From: Paraburkholderia aspalathi
GTDB lineage: Bacteria; Pseudomonadota; Gammaproteobacteria; Burkholderiales; Burkholderiaceae
NCBI RefSeq assembly: GCF_900116445.1
Contig: NZ_FPBH01000002.1
Location: 186,001-250,000 of the forward strand
Direction: 5' to 3'
Length of the DNA: 64,000 nt
Part shown: in pieces, positions 18,229-28,852 of the stretch
Position numbering within the stretch: position 1 is the stretch's first letter
How the letters are laid out: each line of letters opens with the position of its first letter
Notes under the pieces: generated by a model
What the model was told of the DNA's origin: nothing
Databases searched by the model: none
What the model saw: only the letters and a program-made list of their open reading frames with translations
Made by a program: the position numbers and the translations under genes

Positions 18229-19086
18229 ATGAAAACACCTAAACGTCTGCTCCCGCTCGTCGAAGAGGGCCTGATCGACGAAGTCATCTCGCAGCTGATG
18301 AGCGGCAAGGAAGCCACCGTCTACGTGGTCCGCAGCGGCGAGTCCACGCGCTGCGCGAAGGTCTATAAGGACGCCAAACAGCGCAGTTTCCGCCAGGCCG
18401 CGTCCTATCAGCAGGGTCGCAAGGTCAAGAACAGCCGCCAGCAGCGCGCCATGGAAAAAGGCAGCCGCTATGGGCGCGAAGTGCAGGAACAGGCGTGGCA
18501 GAACGCGGAAGTCGATGCGCTGTTCCAGCTCGCCAACGCCGGCGTGCGCGTGCCGCAGCCCTTCATCTGCACCGACGGCGTGTTGCTGATGGAATTGGTG
18601 ACCGATGCGGACGGCGACGTTGCGCCGCGTCTGAACGATGTGGAGATGACCGAAGCACGCGCACTCGAATTGCATGCGCTGCTGCTCAACCAGGTGGTGC
18701 GCATGCTGTGCGCCGGCATGATTCACGGCGACCTGTCCGAGTACAACATCCTGCTCGCGGCGGACGGCCCGGTGATCATCGACTTGCCGCAAGCCGTGGA
18801 TGCCGCCGGCAATCTGGAAGCGCCGGCTATGCTCGAGCGCGACGTGAACAACCTCGCTACCTATTTCGGCCGTTTCGCGCCCGCGTTGCTCGATACGAGC
18901 TACGGCAAGGAAATCTGGTCGCTGTACGAAGCAGGCGCCTTGCACGTGGATGCCAAATTGACCGGCCGTGTTGAACTGGACACCACGCCGATCGATCTCG
19001 AAGCCGTGCTGCAGGAACTCGAAGACACGCGCCTCGACGAAGAAGCGCGCCTGCGCTACGAGCAGTCGCTGCGCAGCGGGACATAA
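18229..19086 (+). CDS. RIO-type serine/threonine kinase (PA4780 family)
   Basis: The 285-residue protein begins at an ATG in front of KTPKRLLPLVEEGLIDEVIS. It shows the RIO nucleotide loop LMSGKEATVYVV, the lysine of CAKVYKD, the catalytic loop MIHGDLSEYNILLA and the metal loop GPVIIDLPQAVDA. It has the RIO-specific insert KQRSFRQAASYQQGRKVKNSRQQRAM between the first strands. Bacterial members are small soluble proteins of poorly known targets. The gene is 180 bases after the hip-type kinase and on the same strand, but separate promoters are likely. Length is normal for the family. Confidence 0.9.
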   Translation: MKTPKRLLPLVEEGLIDEVISQLMSGKEATVYVVRSGESTRCAKVYKDAKQRSFRQAASYQQGRKVKNSRQQRAMEKGSRYGREVQEQAWQNAEVDALFQLANAGVRVPQPFICTDGVLLMELVTDADGDVAPRLNDVEMTEARALELHALLLNQVVRMLCAGMIHGDLSEYNILLAADGPVIIDLPQAVDAAGNLEAPAMLERDVNNLATYFGRFAPALLDTSYGKEIWSLYEAGALHVDAKLTGRVELDTTPIDLEAVLQELEDTRLDEEARLRYEQSLRSGT

Positions 19087-19137
19087 GCGGGGCCAAAGCA
19101 GCCCCTACGCGCCTCTATGCGCCGCTTCGCGAAGATG

Positions 19138-20223
19138 CTACGACGCGATGCGGCAACTGGGCGCCTTGATCCTGGTCGATGAAGCCCCCGGTGCCGGCCC
19201 CACCGATTCCCGCATTGTCACGCTCACCGGAAACTCGCGGATGATCTCCCACGAGGTCCGGTAGCACTGATTGACCAGCCAGCGCACGGCGTTCTGCGTC
19301 AACTCCGCCGTCGGGATATGCACCGAGGTGAGCCCGGGCGCGGCATACGCGGCCGAATAGTCATCGTCGTAGCCGATCACCGAGACTTCGTCCGGTACGG
19401 AAATGCCCGCCTGGTGGAAACGCGCCAGCGCGCTCACCGCCATCGTGTCGTTCGCGCAAAAGAGGCCGGTGAAGCGCCGCTCCGAATCGAGCAGCTTCTG
19501 CGCGGCGACGTAACCGCCTTCCGGCGAGAAGTCCGATTCGATCAGCGTGACGTCCTCGCGCGCAATGCCCTCGCGCGACAATTCGGCAAAGAAGCCTTCG
19601 AGCCGGGTGTGATTGTCCGAGGCGCTGAACGGCCCGGAAATCACCGCAATGTCCCGATGCCCATAGTCGAGCAGCGTGCGTGCCGCCAGTTCACCGCCGC
19701 GCCGATGATCCGCGCAAAACGACGCTTCCGGCAACTGGTCGAACGCGCGATTCAGAAACACCATCTTCGGATGCATGCGATGCAGCATGTCCAGATCTTC
19801 GTCGTGCAGATCGTGGCTGATCACCACCACGCCATCGCAATCACGGCCGATCAGAAAACGCACTGCCTCGATGGCCTGCTCGCGCGGCGACACTTCCCCG
19901 CAACCCGTCGCCACCACCACGTGACGGCGCACCGCGCGCAGTTCGGTGTCGGTCTGCTTGAGAATCGTGCCGTAGTAGGAGCCGAAGAAAGTCGGCACGA
20001 AAATGCCGATCATGCCGAGCGATTGCGTTGCCATGGCCCGGCCGATGGACGACGGCCGGAAATTCAGTGCTTCGATCGCGGCCTTCACGCGCGCGGCGGC
20101 ATCGGCTGAAATGGGTCCCTTACCGGAAATGGCCCGTGAGGCAGTCGACATGCCGACGCCGGCCAGTGCCGCGACATCCTTGAGTGTTGCCACGCGGTTC
20201 TCCGTCAAGCCTGTTGTATTCAA
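19138..20223 (-). CDS. LacI-family repressor of the beta-glucoside operon
   Basis: The 361-residue protein has an N-terminal LacI helix-turn-helix (VATLKDVAALAGVGMSTASRAISG) with the hinge-helix region, then a periplasmic-binding-like sensor domain (LGMIGIFVPTFFGSYYGTIL, RDCDGVVVISHDLHDEDL, FCANDTMAVSALARFHQAGI, VSVIGYDDDYSAAYAAPGLT). It is the last gene of a minus-strand set for beta-glucoside uptake and hydrolysis, 18 bases after the ATPase gene. It probably binds the 16-bp palindrome at 26112-26127 upstream of the GH1 gene and is released by a sugar. No unusual feature is seen. Confidence 0.92.
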   Translation of the reverse strand: MNTTGLTENRVATLKDVAALAGVGMSTASRAISGKGPISADAAARVKAAIEALNFRPSSIGRAMATQSLGMIGIFVPTFFGSYYGTILKQTDTELRAVRRHVVVATGCGEVSPREQAIEAVRFLIGRDCDGVVVISHDLHDEDLDMLHRMHPKMVFLNRAFDQLPEASFCADHRRGGELAARTLLDYGHRDIAVISGPFSASDNHTRLEGFFAELSREGIAREDVTLIESDFSPEGGYVAAQKLLDSERRFTGLFCANDTMAVSALARFHQAGISVPDEVSVIGYDDDYSAAYAAPGLTSVHIPTAELTQNAVRWLVNQCYRTSWEIIREFPVSVTMRESVGPAPGASSTRIKAPSCRIAS

Positions 20224-20241
20224 CGGCGCTGCATCCCATCA

Positions 20242-21444
<1,203 letters not shown>

Positions 21445-21455
21445 GCTTTATCGCC

Positions 21456-22367
21456 CTATCCCTTGACGGCGCCGGACGCAATGCCGCGCACAAACCAGCG
21501 GCCCGAAATAAAGTAAACCGCAAGCGGCACCATGGAGGTCAGAATGGTCGCCGCCATATTGACGTTATAGAGCCTCTCGCCAGTCGTCGTATTGATGATG
21601 TTGTTCAGTTGCACCGTCATCGGCAGGTTTTTCGTGCCGGCGAACACAAGGCCGAGAATGAAGTCGTTCCAGATGCCTGTCACCTGCATGATGACCGCGA
21701 CGACAATGATCGGCGTGGACATCGGCAGCATCAGTTGCAAAAAGATGCGCCAGAAACCACCGCCGTCGATGCGCGCCGCCTTGAACAGCTCCTGCGGAAT
21801 CGACGCGTAATAGTTGCGAAACAGCAGCGTCATCACTGGCATGCCGAAGATGGTGTGGATCACCACGATACCCGGCAGCGAACTGAACAGATGCACGCTC
21901 GCGAGCACGCGCACGAGCGGATAGACCATCACCTGCACGGGAATGAAAGCGCCCATCAGCAATACGCCGAACAGCAGCCCTGCCCCACGCGGCCGCCAGA
22001 ACGACAGCGCATAGCCGTTCACCGCGCCGATCACGATCGACAACACCGTGCTGGGCACGACGATACGCACCGAATTCCAGAAGCCGACCTGGATACCGTT
22101 GCAATCGAGCCCGGTGCAGGCGGATTGCCATGCGGCACTCCATGCATCGAGTGTGAAATGCGCGGGGAAAGCGAGCAGATTGCCGAGGCGAATCTCGCTC
22201 ATCGGTTTCACCGATGTGACGAGCATCACATACAACGGCAATAGGAAGAACAACGCGGCGGTGAGCAGAAACGCGTAGACGCCGAGCCGTGCGGGTGTAA
22301 ACGAACGGCGGCGTCGACGTGCACGGCTCGGCGTGCCGCCTTTGAGTGGCGGACTGAGCGTGTTCAT
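21456..22367 (-). CDS. Sugar ABC transporter permease (MalG type)
   Basis: The 303-residue protein has a basic N-terminus (SRARRRRRSFTPARLG), about six membrane helices, and the cytoplasmic EAA-type loop NYYASIPQELFKAARIDGGGFWRIFLQLMLP that contacts the ATPase. It is the second of the paired permeases. Its ATG shares one base with the stop of the first permease gene (TGATG), indicating coupled translation. It ends 11 bases before the ATPase gene. The unspaced CTGLDCNG periplasmic loop has a cysteine pair, as in several glucose/cellobiose-type permeases. Confidence 0.93.
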   Translation of the reverse strand: MNTLSPPLKGGTPSRARRRRRSFTPARLGVYAFLLTAALFFLLPLYVMLVTSVKPMSEIRLGNLLAFPAHFTLDAWSAAWQSACTGLDCNGIQVGFWNSVRIVVPSTVLSIVIGAVNGYALSFWRPRGAGLLFGVLLMGAFIPVQVMVYPLVRVLASVHLFSSLPGIVVIHTIFGMPVMTLLFRNYYASIPQELFKAARIDGGGFWRIFLQLMLPMSTPIIVVAVIMQVTGIWNDFILGLVFAGTKNLPMTVQLNNIINTTTGERLYNVNMAATILTSMVPLAVYFISGRWFVRGIASGAVKG

Positions 22368-23308
22368 CACACCTCCTTGCGCAACGCAGCGCGGCTGCGG
22401 GCATAAAAGAACGGCGCGAGAATCGCCAGCACCGTAGCCAGCAGCACGATCGACGCGGCCGACGCGAGGCCGATGTTGGCCCGGCCGAACAGGTAGTCCA
22501 TGATGAACTTCGCCGGCACTTCGCTTGCCGTGCCGGGCCCGCCTTGCGTCATGGCGACCACGGCGTCGTAAAGCTTCACGACCATCACGAAGAGCAGCAC
22601 GAAGGCGGTGGACAGAGAAGGCCCGAGCATCGGCACGACGATGCTCGCATACACGCGCCAACGCGGAATGCCGTCGATACGTGCGGCTTTCCACAGCTCG
22701 TCGTCGATACCGCGCAAGCCGGCCAGCAGCAGCGCCATCACGAGACCAGACGCCTGCCACACCGTCGCGATGACGATGGTGTAAATCACCCAATCCTGAT
22801 CCACGATCCAGTCGAAGCGCGCATGCACGAAACCGATCTTGTGCAGCACGGCCTGCGCACCCAGCTCAGGATTCAGAATCCACTGCCAGACCAGACCCGT
22901 TGCGACAAACGACATCGCATATGGATAGAGAAACACCGTGCGCAACGCGCCTTCGGCCACCACGCGTTGGTCGATGAAAATCGCCAGCAGCAAACCGATC
23001 ACCATGCACGCGACAATGAAGCACGCGCCGTAGATCACGATGTTTTGCAGCGACAGCAACCAGCGGTCGTTATTGAAGAGCCGCGTGTACTGCGTGAGGC
23101 CCGCGAAGTCGCCGGAAGGAAACGTGCGCGAATTGCTGAGAGATACGCGCGCGGTCCAGACCATCGTGCCGAGATACGCGAACACGACGGTCAGGACCAT
23201 CGGCAGCAGGGCCAGCCATGCCGCTATCGGTAAACGCTTTTTTAGCGGCTTTTTCAGCGGCCCTTTGCGATGCCTTGAGTCGGCAGCCGGCAGCTTGAGC
23301 GCGTGCAT
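22367..23308 (-). CDS. Sugar ABC transporter permease (MalF type)
   Basis: The 313-residue protein begins with a basic cytoplasmic segment (RHRKGPLKKPLKKRLP), then six membrane helices and the EAA loop LRGIDDELWKAARIDGIPRW. It pairs with the MalG-type permease encoded next. It lies nine bases after the binding-protein gene. Together the pair forms the inner-membrane pathway for the beta-glucoside or related sugar. Confidence 0.93.
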   Translation of the reverse strand: MHALKLPAADSRHRKGPLKKPLKKRLPIAAWLALLPMVLTVVFAYLGTMVWTARVSLSNSRTFPSGDFAGLTQYTRLFNNDRWLLSLQNIVIYGACFIVACMVIGLLLAIFIDQRVVAEGALRTVFLYPYAMSFVATGLVWQWILNPELGAQAVLHKIGFVHARFDWIVDQDWVIYTIVIATVWQASGLVMALLLAGLRGIDDELWKAARIDGIPRWRVYASIVVPMLGPSLSTAFVLLFVMVVKLYDAVVAMTQGGPGTASEVPAKFIMDYLFGRANIGLASAASIVLLATVLAILAPFFYARSRAALRKEV

Positions 23309-23317
23309 GATGAGCGC

Positions 23318-24559
23318 CTAGCTCTTCAACGCACTGGCAAACGCCTTCTGCGCATCGTCGACCGACTGGTTCTTGTTCCAGAAGTTCGTGATGACGTCGA
23401 TCAACGCGCCCTGCGTGTCAGGCGAGAGCAGCATCTCCGGATTCGGCAACTGACGCGACTTGTCCTTCATGATCGCCATGCCCTCCTTCGCGCAGATGTC
23501 GAGACTGCTCACATCCACATCGGGGCGAATCGGAATCGAACCTTTCTTCGCGCTGAATGCGACTTGCGCGGCCGGCGAAGTCATCACCGTGGCAAGCAGA
23601 TTCTGCGCCTTGATTGCGTTCGCGTTGTCGGTTTTCGGGAACACGAATACGTCGCCCGCAACCAGATACGGCGAATGCGGACCGAAGCCCGGGAAGCAGC
23701 CGAAGTCCTTGCCGGCAACCTGGTTGGCCGCCGAGAATTCACCCTTGGCCCAGTCGCCCATGATCTGCACACCGGCCTTGCCGGAAATCACCAGCGCGGT
23801 GGCATCGTTCCAGTTGCGGCCAGGCGAGCCGGCATCGACGAAATCATGCAAGCGCTTGAACTGCGCGAGCACCTTCTTGAATGCATCCGACTTGACCGCG
23901 TTCATGTCACGATCGCGGTACACCTTCAGATAAAGATCGGGACCGCCGACGTCGGCAAATACTGCGTCGAACGTGATCTTTTCCTGCCACGGCTGACCGC
24001 CGAGCGCGAGCGGGATCACGCCCGCCGCTTTCAGCTTGCCAAGATCGGCGAGGAATTCGTCATAGCTCTTCGGCTCGGCAGTAATGCCGGCCTTCTGGAA
24101 CACTGGCTTCGAGTAGAAGAACCAGGCCGGCATGTGAATATCGACCGGCGCGGCGTAGTAGTGACCCTTCACCCGGATGCTGTCGATGATCGATTGCGGG
24201 AACACGCCGTTCCAGTTTTCTTTCGCGGCGACGTCGTCGACATTGTTCAGCAGGCCCTGATCGATCAGGTCATGAAACTGCTTGGAGGTGTTGAACTGCG
24301 CGGCCGTGGGCGGATCGCCGCCGACGATCCGGTTGATCGCGGTGGAGCGCGCCTGATCGGCGCCGGCCACCGCGTTGTCGACCCACTGGCCACCGGCCTT
24401 GTTGTACGCATCGGCAAACTGGCGGATCGCGGCGGATTCGCCGCCGGAGGTCCACCAGTGAATCACGTTGGCTTTCAGCGGTTCAGCCGCATGCGCGACG
24501 GCGCCACACAACGCCAGTGCCGCAACTACGCCTCGCAAGACCATTTTTTTGCTGTGCAT
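23318..24559 (-). CDS. Periplasmic sugar-binding protein (beta-glucoside/glucose type)
   Basis: The 413-residue protein has a signal peptide (residues 1-24, cleavage after AHA) and belongs to the extracellular solute-binding family 1. The mature start EPLKANVIHWWTSGGESAAI is typical of glucose and cellobiose-type binding proteins, as are VQIMGDWAKGEF and IRPDVDVSSLDICAKEG later. A ribosome site AAGGAGACGG precedes the ATG. It lies between the GH1 gene and the permease genes, so its ligand is probably a beta-glucoside, glucose or a related short saccharide. Confidence 0.9.
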   Translation of the reverse strand: MHSKKMVLRGVVAALALCGAVAHAAEPLKANVIHWWTSGGESAAIRQFADAYNKAGGQWVDNAVAGADQARSTAINRIVGGDPPTAAQFNTSKQFHDLIDQGLLNNVDDVAAKENWNGVFPQSIIDSIRVKGHYYAAPVDIHMPAWFFYSKPVFQKAGITAEPKSYDEFLADLGKLKAAGVIPLALGGQPWQEKITFDAVFADVGGPDLYLKVYRDRDMNAVKSDAFKKVLAQFKRLHDFVDAGSPGRNWNDATALVISGKAGVQIMGDWAKGEFSAANQVAGKDFGCFPGFGPHSPYLVAGDVFVFPKTDNANAIKAQNLLATVMTSPAAQVAFSAKKGSIPIRPDVDVSSLDICAKEGMAIMKDKSRQLPNPEMLLSPDTQGALIDVITNFWNKNQSVDDAQKAFASALKS

Positions 24560-24622
24560 TCCGTCTCCTTCGGGCTTTGCGCCCGCGTTTCAAGTCGACA
24601 TACAAACCAGCTTCACCTGCCG

Positions 24623-26038
24623 TTAAGCCTTTGCCTTACGCTCCTGCAAAAATTTCTCCACTAGCTCAGCACTCCGTTTGATTGTGCGCTTCTGCGTACT
24701 GTAGTCGACATGTACGACACCGAAGCGACGCTCATACCCAAACGCCCATTCGAAGTTATCCATCAACGACCACAGAAAGTAACCGCGAATATCCACGCCG
24801 GCCTTGATCGCCTGATCGACCGCCGCGAGATGGCGCCTGAGGAACGAGATGCGCTGCGTATCCTCCACACGACCGTCGGTCACCTCATCGTCCGAGGCCA
24901 TGCCGTTTTCGGTGATGTAGATCGGCGGCAGGTTGTGATACGTCTCCTTGAAACCGGTCAGCAGATCGCGCAAGCCATCGGGATACACCTCCCAACCCAT
25001 CTGCGTGCGCTCGACGCCTTCGAGCGGCACGTCCCGGAATCCATGCGCGCCATCGCTCGCGACGTTGGTGCGGAAGTAATAGTTGATGCCGAGGAAATCG
25101 AGCGGCGCGGAAATGGTTTCCATATCGCCGTCGAGCACCAGCGGCTCAGTGCCCGGCCACAACTCGAACAGGTCTTGTGGATACGAACCCTTGAGCAACG
25201 GGTCGAGAATCCACGCATTGTGCTGGACTTCGAACAGATGCGCCGCGCGCTGATCCGCAGCGCTATCGCTATTGGCCGTGCCGCGGCCGATGTTGGCGAC
25301 GATACCTTTCTGCGAAGCCGGATCGTTGGCGCGCAACACCGGCACGGCGAGGCCGTGCGCGAGCAATAGGTGATGCATCGCCTGCGTCGCAAAGCGGTCG
25401 TTGGCGAGGCCCGGCGCGTGGTGGCCGTTGCCGTAGCCGAGATACGCCGAGCACCACGGCTCGTTGAGCGTCGCCCATGCGTCGACCGTGCCGGCCAGTT
25501 CGCAGCTCATCAAGTCAGCGTAGTCGGCGAAACGGTAAGCGGTGTCGCGATTGAGCCAGCCGCCGCGATCTTCCAGATGCTGCGGCAAGTCCCAATGATA
25601 GAGCGTCACGAAGGTCGTGATGCCCTTCTCTTTCAGACGGTTCAGGAGGCGCTTGTAGAAGTCGATCCCTTTGCGATTGGGCGCGCCTGCCGCGTCCATC
25701 ACGCGTGGCCACGCAATCGAGAGCCGATAGCCTTCGAGACCGAGAGAGGCCAGCATCTCGACGTCCGCTTCCCAGCGATGATAGTGATCGCAGGCAACGG
25801 CGCCGGTGTCGCCGGCCAGCACCTTGCCGGGTATCGCTGAGAAGGTGTCCCAGATCGACGGCAGGCGGCCGTCTTCATTCACCGCGCCTTCGATCTGATA
25901 CGAAGCGGTGGCGGCGCCAAGCAGGAAGTTCTTGCGCCACAGCGAAGAGTCCGCGGGCGGGGTGAAGGGATCGGCGAGCGAACCCTTGGAAACTGCTGGG
26001 GATAGGGTGTCGAATACAGCGGATGCGTCGTTTGCCAC
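24623..26038 (-). CDS. GH1 beta-glucosidase
   Basis: The 471-residue cytoplasmic protein has the family-1 signature FLLGAATASYQIEGAVNEDG near the N-terminus, the acid/base Glu in ATLNEPWC (about residue 190), the nucleophile Glu in YITENGM (about 375) and the substrate pocket region WSLMDNFEWAFGYERRFG at the C-terminal side. No signal peptide is present; the first 30 residues are a polar extension. It hydrolyses beta-linked glucosides after uptake by the ABC importer encoded in the same operon. It is the first gene of the operon, with the LacI-type palindrome about 75 bases upstream of its ATG. Confidence 0.95.
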   Translation of the reverse strand: MANDASAVFDTLSPAVSKGSLADPFTPPADSSLWRKNFLLGAATASYQIEGAVNEDGRLPSIWDTFSAIPGKVLAGDTGAVACDHYHRWEADVEMLASLGLEGYRLSIAWPRVMDAAGAPNRKGIDFYKRLLNRLKEKGITTFVTLYHWDLPQHLEDRGGWLNRDTAYRFADYADLMSCELAGTVDAWATLNEPWCSAYLGYGNGHHAPGLANDRFATQAMHHLLLAHGLAVPVLRANDPASQKGIVANIGRGTANSDSAADQRAAHLFEVQHNAWILDPLLKGSYPQDLFELWPGTEPLVLDGDMETISAPLDFLGINYYFRTNVASDGAHGFRDVPLEGVERTQMGWEVYPDGLRDLLTGFKETYHNLPPIYITENGMASDDEVTDGRVEDTQRISFLRRHLAAVDQAIKAGVDIRGYFLWSLMDNFEWAFGYERRFGVVHVDYSTQKRTIKRSAELVEKFLQERKAKA

Positions 26039-26111
26039 GGATTCTCTCCTGCGCTGAGGTCATTGAACCGGGTACGGCAAAACTCGATGTGGATGCTGCC
26101 GGGCAGCTAGA

Positions 26112-26127
26112 GTGGAAGCGCTTCCAC
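26112..26127. promoter_or_regulatory. LacI-type operator of the beta-glucoside operon
   Basis: GTGGAAGCGCTTCCAC is a perfect 16-bp palindrome with the central CG common to LacI-family operators. It lies 74 bases before the GH1 start on the minus strand, at a position suited to repression by the LacI-type protein encoded at the end of the operon. Confidence 0.85.
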
Positions 26128-26197
26128 AAAGACCAGCGAACGATAGCAGTGGCGGATTGAACGCAGCAATCAGGGTTTGTCTGGAGGACTTGCTGGC

Positions 26198-26225
26198 ATG
26201 CGCGGCGCTGGGATGCGCCGCGCAT
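26198..26225. other. GC-rich hairpin between DUF2252 and GH1 genes
   Basis: ATGCGCGGCGC and GCGCCGCGCAT pair perfectly over 11 bp around a six-base loop. It lies downstream of the DUF2252 stop on the minus strand, where it may block read-through, although no T tract follows. The rest of the 305-base interval 26039-26343 holds the operator and presumably the GH1 promoter; no gene is seen. Confidence 0.45.
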
Positions 26226-26343
26226 CGGAAGAGGTCGGGAACGGCGTGAGAATGCGCAAGCGTAGTACGACTGCGTACGCCAACACGCGAGCTATTCTGC
26301 AAGTTTGCGCGCTACGCGCTGAACCTCCAGTGCGGCTAACCTC

Positions 26344-27564
26344 TCAAGACTTGGTCGGCGCCGGCAAATCAAACGCACCACCATCATAAGCCTCGCAATA
26401 CGCCTTCCAGTCAGCCCCCACCTGCGCCTCGCACTGAGTCGCGAGTTCAATCAACGGCAATTGCCAATCCTTGCGATTGCCGAATGCAATCAGCTCGTCC
26501 GCAATCGACGACTTCTGCCGGCCGCCGCTGCGCAGTTGCGCCCATGCGCTCAATTGGGCCATGCTGTTGACCACTTCTTCGAGCCGCGGCAGCTTGCCGT
26601 CCCAGTCGCTCAATGCCACACGGTCTTCCGAAGGCTGCAAGCTGCGCAGCACATACGAGCATTGATTGAAATCGACTGCATGCAGGAACGCTTGCGAAAC
26701 CGCCTGATTGCGCCGCTGAACTTCAACCACACGCTGCGCCTCGCTCTGCCACTTCGGCTGCGGTGTGCGCACATGCGGCGTGACCGAAGAAGGCAGTGCC
26801 TCTTTCAAATCGAGCAGATAGTTGCCGTCCGGTGAGCCCTTGCCTTCGACGAGAATCACGTAGCGGTCCACGCCCAGGCTGCCGGTGCCGGCAATCCGCC
26901 GCGCCACGTCGATGATGCGATAGAAGTCCGGATTGGGTTGACCGGCGGCGAACTGATGCATGAACGCGGTGACTGTGGCGCGCGCCTTGTCGCTCACCGG
27001 TAGCGCTTTCTTGCCATCCACTTTGAGCACGCGGGTCTTACCCTTGAGCGTGGTGCGCCGATCCAGATGCGCGGCGCGCGTGCGGCTGGCCAATGCGTCG
27101 AACAGATCGCGCACCATGCCGGTCGACGTCTCCGCTTCGATCCAGCGTGCTTTGCCGAAGGCGAGCGCCGCGCTATAGGAGTCGACCGCGGTGTGACAGA
27201 GCGCGAGCGCCTGCGCGCGGCTCAGCTTGAGGTCGTTCGCGCCGACCAGCACGCTCGTGAGGAGCCGTACCAGTTCGTAAAGACTCGGCGCGAGACAGGC
27301 TTCGTCGAAATCGTTGTTGTCGAAATAGACGAGGCGGTTGTCGCCTTTATAGCTGCCGAAATTTTCCAGATGCATATCGCCGCAAATCCACACCGGCGGC
27401 GCTTCGTCGAGCACCTTGTCGCGCGGCAGACGCGCGTAAAACAGATGACAGGTGCCGCGCAGAAACACGAACGGCGAGCTACGCATGAGCTTGTATTTCA
27501 TCGCGAGCCGTTCAGGATCGCGGCCGGCATTAAAGCAGGCGATGGTCTGTGCGATATCGGACAT
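26344..27564 (-). CDS. DUF2252 family protein
   Basis: The 406-residue protein matches the DUF2252 family, which looks like a kinase-related fold: FLRGTCHLFYARLPRD near the N-terminus, WICGDMHLENFGSYKGDNRLVYFDNNDFDEA (resembling a catalytic HxxN loop and a metal-binding DxND loop), and RIAGTGSLGVDRYVILVEGKG. The family is common in proteobacteria and actinobacteria and has no assigned reaction. It starts at the ATG at 27564 with a GGAGAA ribosome site. The neighbours do not suggest a role. Length is usual for the family. Confidence 0.88.
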   Translation of the reverse strand: MSDIAQTIACFNAGRDPERLAMKYKLMRSSPFVFLRGTCHLFYARLPRDKVLDEAPPVWICGDMHLENFGSYKGDNRLVYFDNNDFDEACLAPSLYELVRLLTSVLVGANDLKLSRAQALALCHTAVDSYSAALAFGKARWIEAETSTGMVRDLFDALASRTRAAHLDRRTTLKGKTRVLKVDGKKALPVSDKARATVTAFMHQFAAGQPNPDFYRIIDVARRIAGTGSLGVDRYVILVEGKGSPDGNYLLDLKEALPSSVTPHVRTPQPKWQSEAQRVVEVQRRNQAVSQAFLHAVDFNQCSYVLRSLQPSEDRVALSDWDGKLPRLEEVVNSMAQLSAWAQLRSGGRQKSSIADELIAFGNRKDWQLPLIELATQCEAQVGADWKAYCEAYDGGAFDLPAPTKS

Positions 27565-27606
27565 GTGTTTCTCCTTCGTGCGACTCGATGCGGATTCAGT
27601 ACGGAT

Positions 27607-27828
27607 TCAATGCGAGCGGAACGAATCCGCGAGCGCATGGAGATTGAGTGGCTTCACGCGAATCACACCGCCGCGCGGGCTATCGATATCGGCGACCAGC
27701 ATGAACGACAGCGAGACGATCAACGGAACGATCAGCAATGGTTTTGCATGGCGAGCGTTTTTCTTATCAGAGTTTTGTTGGCGGAAACGCTTTGGACAGC
27801 GGTAAAACGTGCACGGCCACTGCATCAT
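27607..27828 (-). pseudogene. Fragment of a DUF4239-like membrane protein
   Basis: A 73-codon frame whose last 45 residues (PLLIVPLIVSLSFMLVADID, then SPRGGVIRVKPLNLHALADS) resemble the C-terminal helix and tail of bestrophin-like DUF4239 proteins. The first 28 residues (MMQWPCTFYRCPKRF...) do not, and no other part of such a protein is found nearby. I read it as the 3' remnant of a lost gene. A shorter translated membrane peptide cannot be excluded. Confidence 0.5.
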
Positions 27829-27901
27829 AAGAGACGCAGCGCGGATGGGGAAGCATGCGGGCGGCAGGTGAACTGGCTGGCAACCTGCAGCATGCCAGCC
27901 G

Positions 27902-28852
27902 TCAGGAACCTGTCATCAGATAGTAACGTCCGTCCGCGCTGACGTTGAAGCCGAATCCGCATTCCGTCGGTGAGCCGTGCGTCGCTACATCGAGCGTTTC
28001 CGGTGCGGAGAGTTTGAACTCGATCAGGCATTTGTCCGCACGCTTGTCCGTTGGCTTGTCCGCACGTTTGTCATAAGGCGCGAGATTGGTGATCCTGGCG
28101 GTTGCGTCGAGCGGCGCATCGCCGACACCATCGCTCATCGGCACGCGCGCCACGCCGTCGTAGAACCGCACGTAGGCCGACAGGCTGCCCATGTTCGCGC
28201 TCGGTTGACCGTCAGCGGCGACAGTCGGATACACGAAGTCGCCATCGATCCGATAGACGCCGTGCCGCCCTTTCACCGGCTTCACCTCGATACTGTTCCA
28301 TGCGCCGAAAAACATATAGCTGGCAAAGCGCGCGCCGTTCGGCGGCAGACCGGCCACCACCGCCTTGTCCGCAATCGCTTCGAGACGTTGACGCGCCGCC
28401 GCTACCGCCCGACCGAGCAGCGCGTCGTTGGGATAGTCGTTGCCGCGGCTCACCGCGGTGCGGTAGTACGCGCGCGCATCCGGCAGCGCGCCCAGCCTCA
28501 CTTGTACGTCACCTTGATGAACCAGCGCCATCGCCACGCGAGCCCGCGCCGAACTGGTCGCTTTCGGCGAATTCTCTTCGTTCGCCTGCATGGCGGTGGC
28601 CTCGGCGAGCGCGGCTTCCATCGCGACCAGCGTTTGCGCGTCCTTGAGGCGCCCTGCTTCGAGCGCGGCCACGCCCAACGCCGCGCATGACGCGTTCGTG
28701 CGGCACGGCACCTCCTTGCCCGCCAGCAGGTTGCGGCGATAGAGTTCGGCGCGCGAATCGGCTGCTTCCGTTTGCGCCGCGACGAGCGCAGGCATGAGCG
28801 CCGCCATGGCAGCGGAGACGGCAACGGCAGCAGCGGCGGTTTTGACGTTCAT
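27902..28852 (-). CDS. Secreted protein with helical repeat region, unknown function
   Basis: With the ATG at 28852 the protein has 316 residues and a signal peptide (hydrophobic to about residue 25, cleavage after VAA). The first half is alanine-rich and helical, with TPR-like patterning (ALVHQGDVQVRLGALPDARAYY). The second half is probably beta-rich (YMFFGAWNSIEVKPVKGRHG, GFGFNVSADGRYYLM). DKRADKPTDKRADK is a short lysine/aspartate repeat. Three cysteines lie in the mature protein. I do not recognise the family. The frame is open upstream to 29110 but that part is not protein-like. Confidence 0.7.
   Translation of the reverse strand: MNVKTAAAAVAVSAAMAALMPALVAAQTEAADSRAELYRRNLLAGKEVPCRTNASCAALGVAALEAGRLKDAQTLVAMEAALAEATAMQANEENSPKATSSARARVAMALVHQGDVQVRLGALPDARAYYRTAVSRGNDYPNDALLGRAVAAARQRLEAIADKAVVAGLPPNGARFASYMFFGAWNSIEVKPVKGRHGVYRIDGDFVYPTVAADGQPSANMGSLSAYVRFYDGVARVPMSDGVGDAPLDATARITNLAPYDKRADKPTDKRADKCLIEFKLSAPETLDVATHGSPTECGFGFNVSADGRYYLMTGS

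Noticed and set aside
16975..18945. A 656-codon minus-strand frame across the hip-type kinase and RIO kinase genes
   Set aside because: It spans two well-supported genes on the other strand and shows no recognisable domain.
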